NCBI RefSeq assembly: GCF_900566075.1
Contig: NZ_UPHU01000001.1
Coordinates: 2,418,001-2,482,000, forward strand
Direction of reading: 5' to 3'
Origin: Mycobacterium pseudokansasii
GTDB taxonomy: Bacteria; Actinomycetota; Actinomycetes; Mycobacteriales; Mycobacteriaceae
Length of the DNA: 64,000 nucleotides
Shown: piece by piece, positions 39,293 through 48,174 of the stretch
Numbering within the stretch: the first letter of the stretch is position 1
Layout: every line of letters starts with the position of its first letter
The notes under the pieces: model-generated
Told to the model about the DNA's origin: nothing
The model's database searches: none
Seen by the model: only the letters and a program-made list of their open reading frames with translations
Program-made: the position numbers and the translations under genes

Positions 39293-40000
39293 ATGGGACT
39301 GACCGGCAGGATGCCGACTGGTCATCAGCACAGACGCAGCATGGGGTGGGTGCTCAGCTACCCGTACACCTATGAACTGGTGGCCGAATTCTGGTTCCGG
39401 GGCCGGCGTGCCCGCGTCTGGGATCGGCTTGTGGGATTATCGGGCGCTGCGGCCGGTGAGCGTGTGCTCGACGTCGGTTGTGGCACAGGATATTTCGCTC
39501 GGCGGATCGCTGGGGCGGTGGGGTCGGGAGGGTCGGTGGTGGGGATCGACCCGTCGCAGTCGATGCTGGATTATGCCAGGCGCCACGCGCCGGCCAATTG
39601 CACGTTTGTGGCCGCCGGCGCCGAAGATTTGCCCTTGCCCGACCAGTCGTTCGATTTGGTGGTGTCTAGTTTGTCGTTTCATCACTTTCCTGTTGAGCGG
39701 CGTGCCGATGCGGTGTTTGAGATGTTTAGGGTGCTGCGACCAGGCGGGCGGCTGTTTGTCGCCGATCTTCGTCCTTCCGCCGGTGGGGCTTTGCATCGAA
39801 TCGTTTCGGTGTTCAGCGCTCACGCCAAAGAACGGGAGGTTATCGGTCAGCTCGGTGATTTGGTTACCGACGCCGGGTTCTCCATCACCAGTTCCGGGGA
39901 GGTGTCCCGGCTGCACTACATCGCTGCACGCCGGCCCGACGTGGGTGAGTCCGGTGATAGATCCGCATGGGCCCATGTGGCGGAGGGGTTGGATCGATGA
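39293..40000 (+). CDS. Class I SAM-dependent methyltransferase
   Basis: This 235-residue protein has motif I VLDVGCGTGYFARRIAG, motif II VVGIDPSQSMLDYAR, and the post-motif segments AAGAEDLPLPDQSFDLVVSS and RVLRPGGRLFVADLRP, characteristic of UbiE/Methyltransf_11 enzymes. The substrate is not evident. Placement after a copper operator and next to mmcO suggests a part in metal or metalloid handling, perhaps methylation of a metalloid or of a small chelator, but this is inference. ATG 39293 is preceded by TAGGGGGC. An upstream in-frame ATG at 39233 overlaps the operator. Confidence 0.78.
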   Translation: MGLTGRMPTGHQHRRSMGWVLSYPYTYELVAEFWFRGRRARVWDRLVGLSGAAAGERVLDVGCGTGYFARRIAGAVGSGGSVVGIDPSQSMLDYARRHAPANCTFVAAGAEDLPLPDQSFDLVVSSLSFHHFPVERRADAVFEMFRVLRPGGRLFVADLRPSAGGALHRIVSVFSAHAKEREVIGQLGDLVTDAGFSITSSGEVSRLHYIAARRPDVGESGDRSAWAHVAEGLDR

Positions 40001-40023
40001 CCACAAACCTGCCCGTTTACTCA

Positions 40024-40038
40024 TACGGGGATAGGGTA
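40024..40038. promoter_or_regulatory. Degenerate copper operator-like site upstream of lpqS
   Basis: TACGGGGATAGGGTA keeps the right GGGTA half and spacing but has two mismatches in the left half. In M. tuberculosis lpqS belongs to the RicR regulon, so a weak or variant site here is plausible. Confidence 0.4.
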
Positions 40039-40208
40039 TATACTTTCACTGTGCGGGTCCGACACATAGCACATCAGCTCTGGGTAGCGAGCGCGGTGAG
40101 CTGCGACTTTTCTCGCTCCGATGGGCTGAGCAAGCGTTGGACGCATCCCGCAGAAGTCCGCCACCGCCCGCGCGGCCTGCGCCCGCACCGGCGTCTATCG
40201 GGGGCGTC

Positions 40209-40646
40209 ATGAGCCTAGTCGGCGCGGCGGGACTGTCGCGGCCGAAGTACGCGGTTGCCGCGGCCGCTGCGGTGTGGATGGCGCTGTGGGTGGTTATCAT
40301 CGGCGCGCATAACAGCGCACATGGCGGGTTGTTGCATTCAGAGCCGCCCGCATCTCATCCACCGCATGCATTGATCAGCACGGTGGGTGCTGAATATGCC
40401 GTCAACGTCGATCATCCGCACGTCGGCAAGGGCTCGTCGACGGCACACCATGAGCAATTCATGACAGCCGTGTTGCCGCGGTCGGCGAGCACCTTGGTGG
40501 CACTCGGTGTGATGGCGGCACTGGTGGCGGCTGCGGGTTGGCTGATCCCCCGTGTGGTGCTGGCAGGGCGGGGGCCGCCCACGTCGGCCGGTGTGGGTTT
40601 CGCCGGTCAAGAACTTCTGACGCGTTTTTGCTTGTCTCGTCGCTGA
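40209..40646 (+). CDS. lpqS: LpqS family protein
   Basis: This 145-residue protein has an N-terminal hydrophobic segment (AAAAAVWMALWVVIIGAH), then a conserved core (VGAEYAVNVDHPHVGKGSS, FMTAVLPRSAS). A second helix and the characteristic end GQELLTRFCLSRR follow. The pattern and the position between mmcO and the cysteine synthase gene match Rv0847 (LpqS), a RicR-regulated copper-response protein. Several His residues lie just after the first helix. No lipobox cysteine is present, so it may be membrane-anchored and not a lipoprotein. ATG 40209 is the likely start. Confidence 0.78.
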   Translation: MSLVGAAGLSRPKYAVAAAAAVWMALWVVIIGAHNSAHGGLLHSEPPASHPPHALISTVGAEYAVNVDHPHVGKGSSTAHHEQFMTAVLPRSASTLVALGVMAALVAAAGWLIPRVVLAGRGPPTSAGVGFAGQELLTRFCLSRR

Positions 40647-40744
40647 CTGGTCAGCGTCAGGTCGTTGTGCCCTGTGCCGACGGCCGGTGACCGCTGACCC
40701 ATGTCAATTGCCGCGTTCGCGGCGCACATGAAAGCGACGATCAC

Positions 40745-41890
40745 ATGACTGACGTTGTATCCATTGAGAACGACTTCCACCACCTTCTTGCCCTCAAGAC
40801 TTTTCAACCGCGCGACGGTGGACCATGCAGGTCCGCCGGTAGGTATCGGCGGCCAGGCGCCTTGGTGGGTCACACTCCGCTGCTACGGGTTTCAGCACCG
40901 TTTGGCCCTACCGATCGGGGTTTCTGGGCCAAGCTGGAAGGCCACAACCCCGGCGGCAGCATGAAAGACCGTCCCGCCATGCATATGGTCGAGATGGCTC
41001 GGGCCCGCGGTGCATTGCCGCCAGGGGGCCGGATCGTGGAGTCCACCAGCGGCAGCCTGGGATTGGGGCTGGCGCTAGCGGGCCAGGCGTATAAGCATCC
41101 GGTCACGGTTGTCACCGATACCGGCATGGAACCGATCGTGCGGCAGCTGCTGGCCGCCTACGGCGCCGACGTGGACCTGGTCACCGAACCGCACCCGGTC
41201 GGCGGGTGGCAGCAGGCCCGCAAAGACCGGGTCGCGCAGTTGTTGGCCGCCGAGCCCGATGCGTGGAATCCCGATCAGTACAACAACCCTGACAACGTTG
41301 CCGGTTACCAATCGCTGGCGTTGGAGCTGCGCGACCAGCTCGGCGACATCGATGTGCTGGTGTGCTCGGTGGGCACCGGTGGGCATTCGGCGGGGGTGGC
41401 TCGAGTGTTGCGCCAGTTCAACCCGCAGCTGAAACTGATCGGGGTCGACACCATCGGGTCTACGATCTTCGGTCAGCCCGCCGCCAGCAGGTTGATGCGC
41501 GGGCTGGGCTCGAGCATCTACCCGGGCAACATCGACTACGACGCGTTCGATGAGGTGCATTGGGTAGCTCCCGCCGAGGCCGTGTGGGCGTGCCGCACCC
41601 TGGCAGCCACCCACTTCACCAGCGGCGGATGGAGCGTGGGGGCGGTGGCGCTGGTCGCCGGCTGGGCTGCCCGCAACTTCCCGCGCCATACCACCATCGC
41701 CGCGATATTTCCTGACGGGCCCCAGCGTTACTTCGACACCATCTACAACGACGACTACTGCCGCCAGCACCGCCTACTGGACTGGCAACCCACGCTGGAA
41801 CCGGCCGTCATCGCCCACCCCGGCGAGAAGGTGGTGGAGTCCTGGACGCGGTGCACCACCGTCGTCAACCCGGCGTTGGTGCTGCGATGA
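40745..41890 (+). CDS. PLP-dependent cysteine synthase-family enzyme (CysK2 position)
   Basis: This 381-residue fold-type II PLP enzyme has [14 protein letters not shown], the PLP lysine in [18 protein letters not shown], the substrate loop [14 protein letters not shown] and the phosphate loop [15 protein letters not shown]. It belongs to the cysteine synthase/cystathionine synthase group. Its place between lpqS and an MFS transporter equals that of cysK2 (Rv0848), so cysteine or S-sulfocysteine formation linked to copper or thiol stress is likely. The first 38 residues from ATG 40745 do not look like the family, so the real start may be near 40,850. It overlaps the next gene by 4 bp. Confidence 0.8.
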   Translation: MTDVVSIENDFHHLLALKTFQPRDGGPCRSAGRYRRPGALVGHTPLLRVSAPFGPTDRGFWAKLEGHNPGGSMKDRPAMHMVEMARARGALPPGGRIVESTSGSLGLGLALAGQAYKHPVTVVTDTGMEPIVRQLLAAYGADVDLVTEPHPVGGWQQARKDRVAQLLAAEPDAWNPDQYNNPDNVAGYQSLALELRDQLGDIDVLVCSVGTGGHSAGVARVLRQFNPQLKLIGVDTIGSTIFGQPAASRLMRGLGSSIYPGNIDYDAFDEVHWVAPAEAVWACRTLAATHFTSGGWSVGAVALVAGWAARNFPRHTTIAAIFPDGPQRYFDTIYNDDYCRQHRLLDWQPTLEPAVIAHPGEKVVESWTRCTTVVNPALVLR

Positions 41891-43179
41891 CGGATTTCGT
41901 CGCGCGCTTCCGCGGTTTCGACGGGCCCAGCCAGGTGCTGATGGTCAACCAGTTCGGTATCAACATGGGCTTTTACATGCTGATGCCATATCTGGCGGGC
42001 TACCTGGCTGGCCCGCTCGGGCTGGCGACCTGGGCGGTCGGGCTGGTGCTGGGGGTGCGCAACTTCTCCCAGCAGGGCATGTTCATCGTGGGCGGCACGC
42101 TGGCCGACCGCCTGGGCTATAAGCCCTTGATCGTGGCCGGCTGCCTGCTGCGCACGGGCGGATTCACGCTGCTGGCGCTGGCCCAGTCCTTGCCGGCCAT
42201 GATGATTGCCGCGGCGGCCACCGGGTTCGCCGGCGCGTTGTTCAACCCGGCGGTGCGCGCCTACCTGGCCGCCGACGCCGGTCCACGTCGCGTCGAGGCG
42301 TTTGCCATGTTCAACATCTTTTATCAGGCCGGGATCTTGTTAGGGCCTGTGGTGGGACTTGCCTTGGCTGCCATCGACTTTCGGGTAACCGCAGCAGGCG
42401 CCGCGCTCGTGTTCGCGATGCTGACCGTGGCGCAATTGATTGCGTTACCACAGCACGCGGCGGTCCCGGTCACCGACAAGGCGTCGATTCTGGACAACTG
42501 GCGGGTTGTCCTCGGAAATCGGTCGTTCCTGTTGTTCGCGGCGGCGATGATCGGCTCCTATGTGCTGACCTTCCAGGTCTATCTGGCGCTACCTTTGCAG
42601 GCGTCGATGCTGACACCGCGCTTGCAAAGCTGGCTTGTGGCAGCGGTGTTTGTGGTGACAGGCGTGGTCGCGGTCGCCGGACAACTGCGCATCACCCGGT
42701 GGTTCGCCGCGAGGTGGGGTCCCCGACGCAGTCTGGCGGTCGGGCTGACCATTCTCGCGGTGTCGTTTGTGCCACTGATCATGGTGCCGGACGGCCAGCG
42801 TCTGGGAACGCCGGCTGCAGTGGGGGCGCTGCTGGTCTCGGCGGCCCTACTTGCGGTCGGTTCGGCCGCGGTGTTCCCGTTCGAGATGGACACCGTCGTC
42901 ACGTTGGCCAGCGACCGGCTGGTCGCCACCCACTACGGGTTCTACAACACCATCGTCGGGGTCGGAATCCTCATCGGCAACCTAGCGACCGGAGCGTTAT
43001 TCGATGCGACGCACCGCATGGGCGCCGGTGAACTCCTTTGGGCAGCACTGATACTCGTCGGCATTATCGCCGCTCTGGCCCTGAACCATCTCGACCCCGG
43101 CCGCCCCCGGCCGCCCGTATCTTCTCGTGCGGGGGCTGAATTGTCTTCCGCTAAAAGAAGTCTGGTGAGGAGTAGTTAG
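41887..43179 (+). CDS. MFS transporter (Rv0849-like)
   Basis: This 430-residue protein has about twelve membrane helices. The MFS signature [17 protein letters not shown] lies between helices 2 and 3 (residues about 75-90). It matches the position of Rv0849 after cysK2. ATG 41887 overlaps the cysteine synthase stop codon (ATGA). The cargo is unknown. Linkage to copper genes and a cysteine-family enzyme suggests export of a thiol compound or metal chelate, as inference. A PE gene starts only 9 bp after its stop. Confidence 0.85.
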   Translation: MTDFVARFRGFDGPSQVLMVNQFGINMGFYMLMPYLAGYLAGPLGLATWAVGLVLGVRNFSQQGMFIVGGTLADRLGYKPLIVAGCLLRTGGFTLLALAQSLPAMMIAAAATGFAGALFNPAVRAYLAADAGPRRVEAFAMFNIFYQAGILLGPVVGLALAAIDFRVTAAGAALVFAMLTVAQLIALPQHAAVPVTDKASILDNWRVVLGNRSFLLFAAAMIGSYVLTFQVYLALPLQASMLTPRLQSWLVAAVFVVTGVVAVAGQLRITRWFAARWGPRRSLAVGLTILAVSFVPLIMVPDGQRLGTPAAVGALLVSAALLAVGSAAVFPFEMDTVVTLASDRLVATHYGFYNTIVGVGILIGNLATGALFDATHRMGAGELLWAALILVGIIAALALNHLDPGRPRPPVSSRAGAELSSAKRSLVRSS

Positions 43180-43188
43180 GAGCAGGTC

Positions 43189-43488
43189 ATGTCGTTTGTG
43201 ACCACGCAGCCGGAGGCATTGGCGGCCGCGGCGAGCGATTTGCGGGGGATCGGTTCTGCGGTGAGCGCAGCGAATGCGGTTGGGGCTGCCGCTACGACCG
43301 GGCTGGCCCCCGCCGCCGCCGACGAGGTATCGGCGTTGACGGCGGCACAATTTGCCGCGCACGCCCAGTTGTATCAGGTCGTCAGCGGTCAAGCCGCGGC
43401 GATTCACGACAGCTTCGTAGCCACCCTCAGTATCAGCGCCGGTTCGTATGCGGCCACCGAGGCCGCCAACGCGGCCGCGGCCGGCTAA
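43189..43488 (+). CDS. PE family protein (PE domain only)
   Basis: This 99-residue protein consists of the PE domain alone ([20 protein letters not shown], ending [13 protein letters not shown]). It contains the YxxxE export signal near the end (YAATE). A TTAGGAGCAGG ribosome-binding site precedes ATG 43189. It is followed after 20 bp by a PPE gene, the standard arrangement of a heterodimer exported by an ESX system. It begins 9 bp after the MFS gene, so the pair may be on the copper-responsive transcript. Confidence 0.93.
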   Translation: MSFVTTQPEALAAAASDLRGIGSAVSAANAVGAAATTGLAPAAADEVSALTAAQFAAHAQLYQVVSGQAAAIHDSFVATLSISAGSYAATEAANAAAAG

Positions 43489-43508
43489 GTAAATGGGAGG
43501 TGATGGCG

Positions 43509-44678
43509 ATGGATTTCGCGATGCTGCCGCCCGAGGTCAACTCGACGAGGATGTATGCAGGCCCGGGCTCGGCGCCGATGTTGGTTGCCGCAGCAACCTG
43601 GGATGGGCTGGCCGAACAGTTGTATTCGGCGTCGGCCTCCTACTCGTCGGTGGTCTCGGGGCTGACCAGCGGACCGTGGCTGGGTCCAGCGTCGGCGTCG
43701 ATGGCGGCCGCGGTGGCACCCTATGTGGTCTGGATGACAACCACCGCCAGCCTGGCTGAGCAGACCGCCAACCAGGCTCGGGCTGCCGCGGCCGCCTTCG
43801 AGGCCGCCTTTGCGATGACGGTGCCACCGCCGCTGATCGCTGCCAATCGCAGCCTGCTGATGGCGCTGATCGCGACCAACATCTTCGGGCAGAACACCCC
43901 CGCGATCGCGGCCACCGAGGCCCTCTACGACGAGATGTGGGCACAGGATGCGGCCGCCATGTATGGCTACGCCGGCGGCTCGGCGGCCGCGACGGCCCTG
44001 GTGCCGTTTAGCCCGCCTCCGCAGACGGCAAACCCCGCTGGGCAAGTCGGCCAGGCCGCCGCCGTCGCCCAAGCCGCCGCCGCGTCGGGTGCCAGCGATA
44101 CCCAGGTCGTGCTGACGCAGCTGACCGCCGCCGTACCGCAAGCGCTGCAAGGCCTCGCGTCGGGGGCGTCCTCGCCGTTGACGTCGGCCACGTCCACGAT
44201 GAGTTCACTGAATCCGGCGATGTCGTTTGTCAGTTCAGTCGGGTGGATTATGAGTGCGGGCCTATCGAATGCCAACCAGCTCAAGTCTCTGGTTCCCACA
44301 ACGGCCAGCGCCGTCAGCAGTGAACTGCCGGCCCTGGCGACCGGTCTTGGTTCCGGGGCTAACCTTGCGGCTCCGACGGGTCTCAGCCTCGTGGGAGCCG
44401 GCGAGGCGTCCGCGGCCGTGGGCCGAGCAGGCACGATCGGGGCGCTGTCGGTGCCGCAGAGCTGGGCCACGGCGACCGAAGTTGTAAGCCCGGCCGCTTC
44501 GGCTGGGCAAGGCCTCGGCCAGGGGGCCCTCTCGGCAGCGGGCGCGGATGGGCCGGGCGGCCTGTTTGGTGCTCCGCTGGCCACGGTGGCCGGGCGAAAC
44601 GAGGGCAGCACTGCCGGCGCCACCCCTCGCTTCGATATGCGTCCCACGGTAATGCCACGCTCACCGATCGGCGGATAG
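43509..44678 (+). CDS. PPE-SVP family protein
   Basis: This 389-residue protein has a PPE domain from [20 protein letters not shown], with WDGLAEQL near residue 30. The C-terminal SVP motif GALSVPQSW lies near residue 315, marking the PPE-SVP subgroup. ATG 43509 is favoured because GGGAGG lies 8 bp upstream; GTG 43500 and ATG 43503 are in frame. It is the partner of the adjacent PE protein. The gap to the next gene (44,679-44,894) carries no recognised operator. Confidence 0.93.
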   Translation: MDFAMLPPEVNSTRMYAGPGSAPMLVAAATWDGLAEQLYSASASYSSVVSGLTSGPWLGPASASMAAAVAPYVVWMTTTASLAEQTANQARAAAAAFEAAFAMTVPPPLIAANRSLLMALIATNIFGQNTPAIAATEALYDEMWAQDAAAMYGYAGGSAAATALVPFSPPPQTANPAGQVGQAAAVAQAAAASGASDTQVVLTQLTAAVPQALQGLASGASSPLTSATSTMSSLNPAMSFVSSVGWIMSAGLSNANQLKSLVPTTASAVSSELPALATGLGSGANLAAPTGLSLVGAGEASAAVGRAGTIGALSVPQSWATATEVVSPAASAGQGLGQGALSAAGADGPGGLFGAPLATVAGRNEGSTAGATPRFDMRPTVMPRSPIGG

Positions 44679-44894
44679 GGCAAGGGCGTCCTGACCGCCG
44701 ATCAGGCCGCGAATCCACAGGTGTTTTGTGGTGGGCCCATCAGGGTACGGCAAGGTCAAGCGGAAAACCGAACACCTGGCGAGTGAGAGAGAGATCATTG
44801 CCGCGTAGGACCACCGTTGGTGGCGCCCTTTAGGCGATGCGAGTTCGGTGTTGAATCCGCGGATAGTCTGGCGGCCATGGAGAGGAGCGCGGCT

Positions 44895-45239
44895 ATGTTT
44901 GCAGGGGTTGCCTGGACGCTACTGGTCGCCGTGGCAGGCATCGTGGGCCTCTACGGCCTGCACCGGCTGGTGGCCGTCAGCTCGAACGCCTTGACATCGC
45001 TTCCCTTCCAGTCGGGGTGGTGGCCCGAGGAACATGCACTGTCGCGGTATCACGTGCGCTGGTATCTGGCGACGCTGGTCTTTCTGGCTTTCGACGTCGA
45101 GATGCTCTTTATGTACCCGTGGGCGGTGGTAGTTGCGCGGATGGGCGTTACCGCGGTCATCGAGATGTTCGCATTCCTGGCTGCGCTGTTGGTCGCGGTC
45201 GCGTGGGCGTGGCGGGAGGGTGTGCTGCGATGGGCATGA
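44895..45239 (+). CDS. NuoA-like subunit of an incomplete complex I-type cluster
   Basis: This 114-residue protein has three membrane helices. The middle segment PFQSGWWPEEHALSRYHVRW and the following FLAFDVEMLFMYPWAVVVA match NuoA (conserved F-D-x-E-x3-L/F-Y-P-W). The first helix is preceded by GAGAGGAGCG, so ATG 44895 is favoured over ATG 44877. It begins a run of eight overlapping genes for complex I membrane-arm homologues. The cysteine found in the ECG loop of canonical NuoA is replaced here by Ser-Gly (QSGWWP). Function as part of a proton or cation pump is inferred. Confidence 0.82.
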   Translation: MFAGVAWTLLVAVAGIVGLYGLHRLVAVSSNALTSLPFQSGWWPEEHALSRYHVRWYLATLVFLAFDVEMLFMYPWAVVVARMGVTAVIEMFAFLAALLVAVAWAWREGVLRWA

Positions 45240-46375
45240 CCGAGGCGTTGTCGCGGTATGCCCTGCGCCGCGTGCATGTCCTGACCGTGGAGGTGCCCGG
45301 AGAATGGGTGCTGCGCGCAGCGGTGGAGCAAGGTCTTGCTCACCGGGGCTGGTGCGCCGCGGTGTCGCCGGCTGACGCCGATGTGTTGGCGGTGTGCGGT
45401 GTGCCGGGGGCGCAGTTGGCTGACGTCGTCGATCTGATCTGGGACCAGCTGCCCGGTCCGCGCGCGCGTATCGATGTCGGTGACATGCACGAGGTCGATG
45501 CGGCATTGCGGCGCGCGGCCGCGGCGTTACTCGATTGCGGCCGGCAACGAGAAGATGCCCGTAACCGCGCGGCCTCGCCCACTAAGCCCAATAAGGTTGC
45601 CGATCAGCACGAGGCTGACCACGGCGCCATGCACCACGACATGGACCACGGCGGCATGCACGACCATATGGGCCACGGCGACATGGACATGGCACCGGCC
45701 GGCATTGCTTTGGCCGAAGGTGGTGAAGACCGTGACGGGCTCGAGATGGATGTGCTGCATCTACGTTTGGGCCCGGTGCTGGCGCACTGGCCGGCGGGTT
45801 TGGTGTTGCGGTGCTCGTTGCAGGGCGACGTCATCGTCGACGCGGAACCATGGTGGGTCGACAGCGAGCATCGTCACGGCTGTGCGGTGAACCCGGTTCA
45901 GGACCGCGAATGCGCGGCCCGGCAATGCGATCACATCGAGGACCTGTTGGCACTGGCCGGGTGGTCGCGGGCGGCGGGCACGGCACGACAAACGCGGGAC
46001 CTGTTGCTGGGCGGCTCGGATGCCGGCCAAGCGCAGGCGCAGCTCGACAAGCTCGACCGTGTCGTTCGCCGGTCCAGATTGCTGCGCTGGTCATTGCGCA
46101 ATCTCGGGCCGTTGACTGCTGAGGATCTGAACCGTCGTCAGCTGCCCGTAGCGCTTTCGGGTGACACCTATGATCGGCTGCTCACCCGAATCGGCCAGAC
46201 GCGCGAGCTGCTCAGTGAACCCTTGTCGGCCAACATATTTCGGTCCGACTTGACGCGTATCAGCGATATGCTGCCACATCTGGTGCGTGGTTTGGACATC
46301 GCCAGCGCGCGGCTGGTCATCGCCAGCCTGGGCATCGACAGCGGGGCCAGCGGCGAGAGCGGCGCTCATGGTTGA
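45230..46375 (+). CDS. Hybrid NuoB/NuoD-like protein with His/Met-rich segment
   Basis: This 381-residue protein has residues 40-85 resembling the second half of NuoB (SPADADVLAVCGVPGAQLAD, IWDQLPGPRARIDVG). It lacks the NuoB tandem cysteines and other N2 cluster ligands. Residues 127-154 hold eight His and six Met in 28 positions (for example GAMHHDMDHGGMHDHMGHGD), a likely metal-binding segment. Residues 180-210 resemble the NuoD start (LVLRCSLQGDVIVDAEPW). The rest is helical with a few NuoD-like pieces. It replaces NuoB, C and D between NuoA and NuoH homologues. ATG 45230 has GGGAGGG 9 bp upstream. It is predicted to be redox-inactive or to use another metal; this is inference. Confidence 0.7.
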   Translation: MGMTEALSRYALRRVHVLTVEVPGEWVLRAAVEQGLAHRGWCAAVSPADADVLAVCGVPGAQLADVVDLIWDQLPGPRARIDVGDMHEVDAALRRAAAALLDCGRQREDARNRAASPTKPNKVADQHEADHGAMHHDMDHGGMHDHMGHGDMDMAPAGIALAEGGEDRDGLEMDVLHLRLGPVLAHWPAGLVLRCSLQGDVIVDAEPWWVDSEHRHGCAVNPVQDRECAARQCDHIEDLLALAGWSRAAGTARQTRDLLLGGSDAGQAQAQLDKLDRVVRRSRLLRWSLRNLGPLTAEDLNRRQLPVALSGDTYDRLLTRIGQTRELLSEPLSANIFRSDLTRISDMLPHLVRGLDIASARLVIASLGIDSGASGESGAHG

Positions 46376-47300
46376 GCCGACCGTCACGGTGCCCGGCGTG
46401 TGGGCCGTCGGGGCGGCGGGGTTGCTGGCGGTATTGGCTCTCTATGCCGCCTGCCTCGACGGTGTGCTGACCGGCGGCGATGGTGCGCGTAGGGGCTCGG
46501 CGGCCATACCGCTGGTGGAGGTCGCGCGGCTGATGCGGCAGCGTAGGCGCACCCTTGTCGCGGCGGACAGGCTGCTGTGGCGAATAGGCGGCGCCGGACT
46601 GATCGTCGTGGCGTTGCTGATGGTTACCGTGGTGCCATTGGGGCGGTGGACGCTGTTCGACCTTGATGTCGGCGTCGCGTGGTTCAACGCGATGGACGTA
46701 ATGGTGTGGGGGCTGGTGTGGCTGGCGGGGTGGGGCGCCAACTCCGCGTATGCACTGGTCGGCGGCTACCGATTTCTGGCCCACGGTCTAGGTTACGAAT
46801 TGCTGCTGATGTTTGCGGTCGTGGCGCCGGCTGTCGCGGCTGGAAGCCTGCGGGTCGGCGACGTGGCCGCCGCGCAGAGCGGATTGTGGTATGCGGTGTG
46901 GATGCCGGTTGCGTTTGTCGTCTACAGCCTTGGGGTGGTGGCGTTTTCGTTGTGGGGGCCGTTTGCGCCGGCGCTGGGCGCCGACATCGTCGGTGGTGTG
47001 ACGGCTGAGCTGTCGGGTGTGGACCGGTTGGTGTTCTTGGCCGGCCGGTATGCGCTGCTGGCCGCCGGGGCCGCGTTCGCCGTGCCGGTTTTTCTCGGCG
47101 GCGGGGCCGGGCCCTGGTTGCCGGGGTGGCTGTGGGTTCTTGCCAAAACCGTTGCGCTGCTGACGATTTTGGTGTGGCTGCGACGACAGATTCCGGCGTT
47201 TCGGCCCGAGAAGTTCATGGAGGTCGCTTGGGTGGTGCTGCTGCCGGCCGTCCTGGTCCAAGACCTCATCGTGGCTGTCATCGCAGTGTGGAGGAGCTGA
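46368..47300 (+). CDS. NuoH-like membrane subunit
   Basis: This 310-residue protein has about eight hydrophobic helices in an order like NuoH. A loop with PLVEVARLMRQRRRTLVAAD occupies the place of the quinone-site loop, and the late segment PAFRPEKFMEVAWVVLLPAVL matches the NuoH end (P-x-R-x-D-x-L-M-x2-W-K). Helices carry fewer acidic residues than canonical NuoH. Length is shorter than the usual roughly 400. It overlaps the hybrid gene by 8 bp and lies 3 bp before the NuoJ-like gene. Confidence 0.75.
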   Translation: MVEPTVTVPGVWAVGAAGLLAVLALYAACLDGVLTGGDGARRGSAAIPLVEVARLMRQRRRTLVAADRLLWRIGGAGLIVVALLMVTVVPLGRWTLFDLDVGVAWFNAMDVMVWGLVWLAGWGANSAYALVGGYRFLAHGLGYELLLMFAVVAPAVAAGSLRVGDVAAAQSGLWYAVWMPVAFVVYSLGVVAFSLWGPFAPALGADIVGGVTAELSGVDRLVFLAGRYALLAAGAAFAVPVFLGGGAGPWLPGWLWVLAKTVALLTILVWLRRQIPAFRPEKFMEVAWVVLLPAVLVQDLIVAVIAVWRS

Positions 47301-47303
47301 CTC

Positions 47304-47864
47304 ATGATTGTGCACATCGTGTATTGGATTGCTGCGGTGATCTCCGTGCTGGCCGGCGCGGCGGTCTTCCGCGTTAATTCGATGGCGCGCGCCACCTATG
47401 CGCTGGCGGTATCGTTCGTTGCGGTGGGTGTCATCGTGTTGCTGCTGCAGCAGAACTACATCGGCGTGGTGACCATCTTGATGATGGTGATGGAGATGGC
47501 GGTGATGGCCGTCTACATGGTCATGTTCATGGGCATGAATCCGGCCCTGATGCCGATGAGCATGGTCCACGACAAACGCCGCGCCTTGGCTGCGGCCACC
47601 GGCATCTTCATTCTTCTGGCGTCGGGGATCCTGTTGGTCGATTGGCCGGCTCGGCGCGGTGCACCACCGCCCGATGTCACCGCGGCGCTGGGTGAGCAGT
47701 TGATGGGACCCAAGATGCTGGCCATGGCCGTAATCAGCCCGGTGATGGTTGCCACCATCGTGGCCGGAATTGTGTTGGCGGCCAAGCGCAGCCGTTATGA
47801 CCGCTTCGGCGACGATCTCACGGCTCGACCGGCCCGCGACCCGCAGCCGGGAGGTGTTGGGTGA
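47304..47864 (+). CDS. NuoJ-like membrane subunit, strikingly Met-rich
   Basis: This 186-residue protein has five hydrophobic helices, as in NuoJ. Helix 3 and the following loop are exceptionally rich in methionine (TILMMVMEMAVMAVYMVMFM followed by GMNPALMPMSMVH). That is about a dozen Met in 33 residues, where canonical NuoJ has VGAIMVLFLFVVM. This could form a Cu(I)-type methionine track or simply a modified pi-bulge helix. It overlaps the NuoK-like start by one base. Confidence 0.75.
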   Translation: MIVHIVYWIAAVISVLAGAAVFRVNSMARATYALAVSFVAVGVIVLLLQQNYIGVVTILMMVMEMAVMAVYMVMFMGMNPALMPMSMVHDKRRALAAATGIFILLASGILLVDWPARRGAPPPDVTAALGEQLMGPKMLAMAVISPVMVATIVAGIVLAAKRSRYDRFGDDLTARPARDPQPGGVG

Positions 47865-48166
47865 TGACCCTCGACACGGTGCTGTTGGTGGCGGCGGCGC
47901 TGTTTGCCGTTGGGCTCTACGGTGCGCTGTCGCAGCAGGTCGTGGTGATGGTGATGATGGGCCTGGAGTTGATGATCAACGCGGTCATCCTTGCGGCGAG
48001 CGGCTTTTGGTGGTTTCTGGCACCAGCCCCAACCGGTCAGGTGCTGCTCCTGGTGATTATCGCCATGATGACGGTGGAGATGGCGATGGGATTCGCGGTT
48101 GCCACGCTGCTGCATCGCGAGCGCCGCACCGATATGACCGACATGGCCGCAGAGCTGTCGGGCTGA
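47864..48166 (+). CDS. NuoK-like membrane subunit
   Basis: This 100-residue protein has three membrane helices. The two essential glutamates of NuoK are kept: one in helix 2 (VVMVMMGLELMINAVILAA) and one in helix 3 (IAMMTVEMAMGFAVATLL). The helix 2 and 3 regions are also Met-rich. ATG 47864 overlaps the NuoJ stop; an alternative GTG at 47861 is in frame. Retention of both Glu residues suggests that ion transfer is still possible. Confidence 0.85.
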   Translation: MTLDTVLLVAAALFAVGLYGALSQQVVVMVMMGLELMINAVILAASGFWWFLAPAPTGQVLLLVIIAMMTVEMAMGFAVATLLHRERRTDMTDMAAELSG

Positions 48167-48174
48167 CCGCGGAG

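Noticed and set aside
40607..40873. Minus-strand frame containing [21 protein letters not shown]
   Set aside because: It looks protein-like but has no recognised family, overlaps the start region of the cysteine synthase gene and lacks a ribosome-binding site. It may be a scrap of an older gene, but the evidence is too thin to call.
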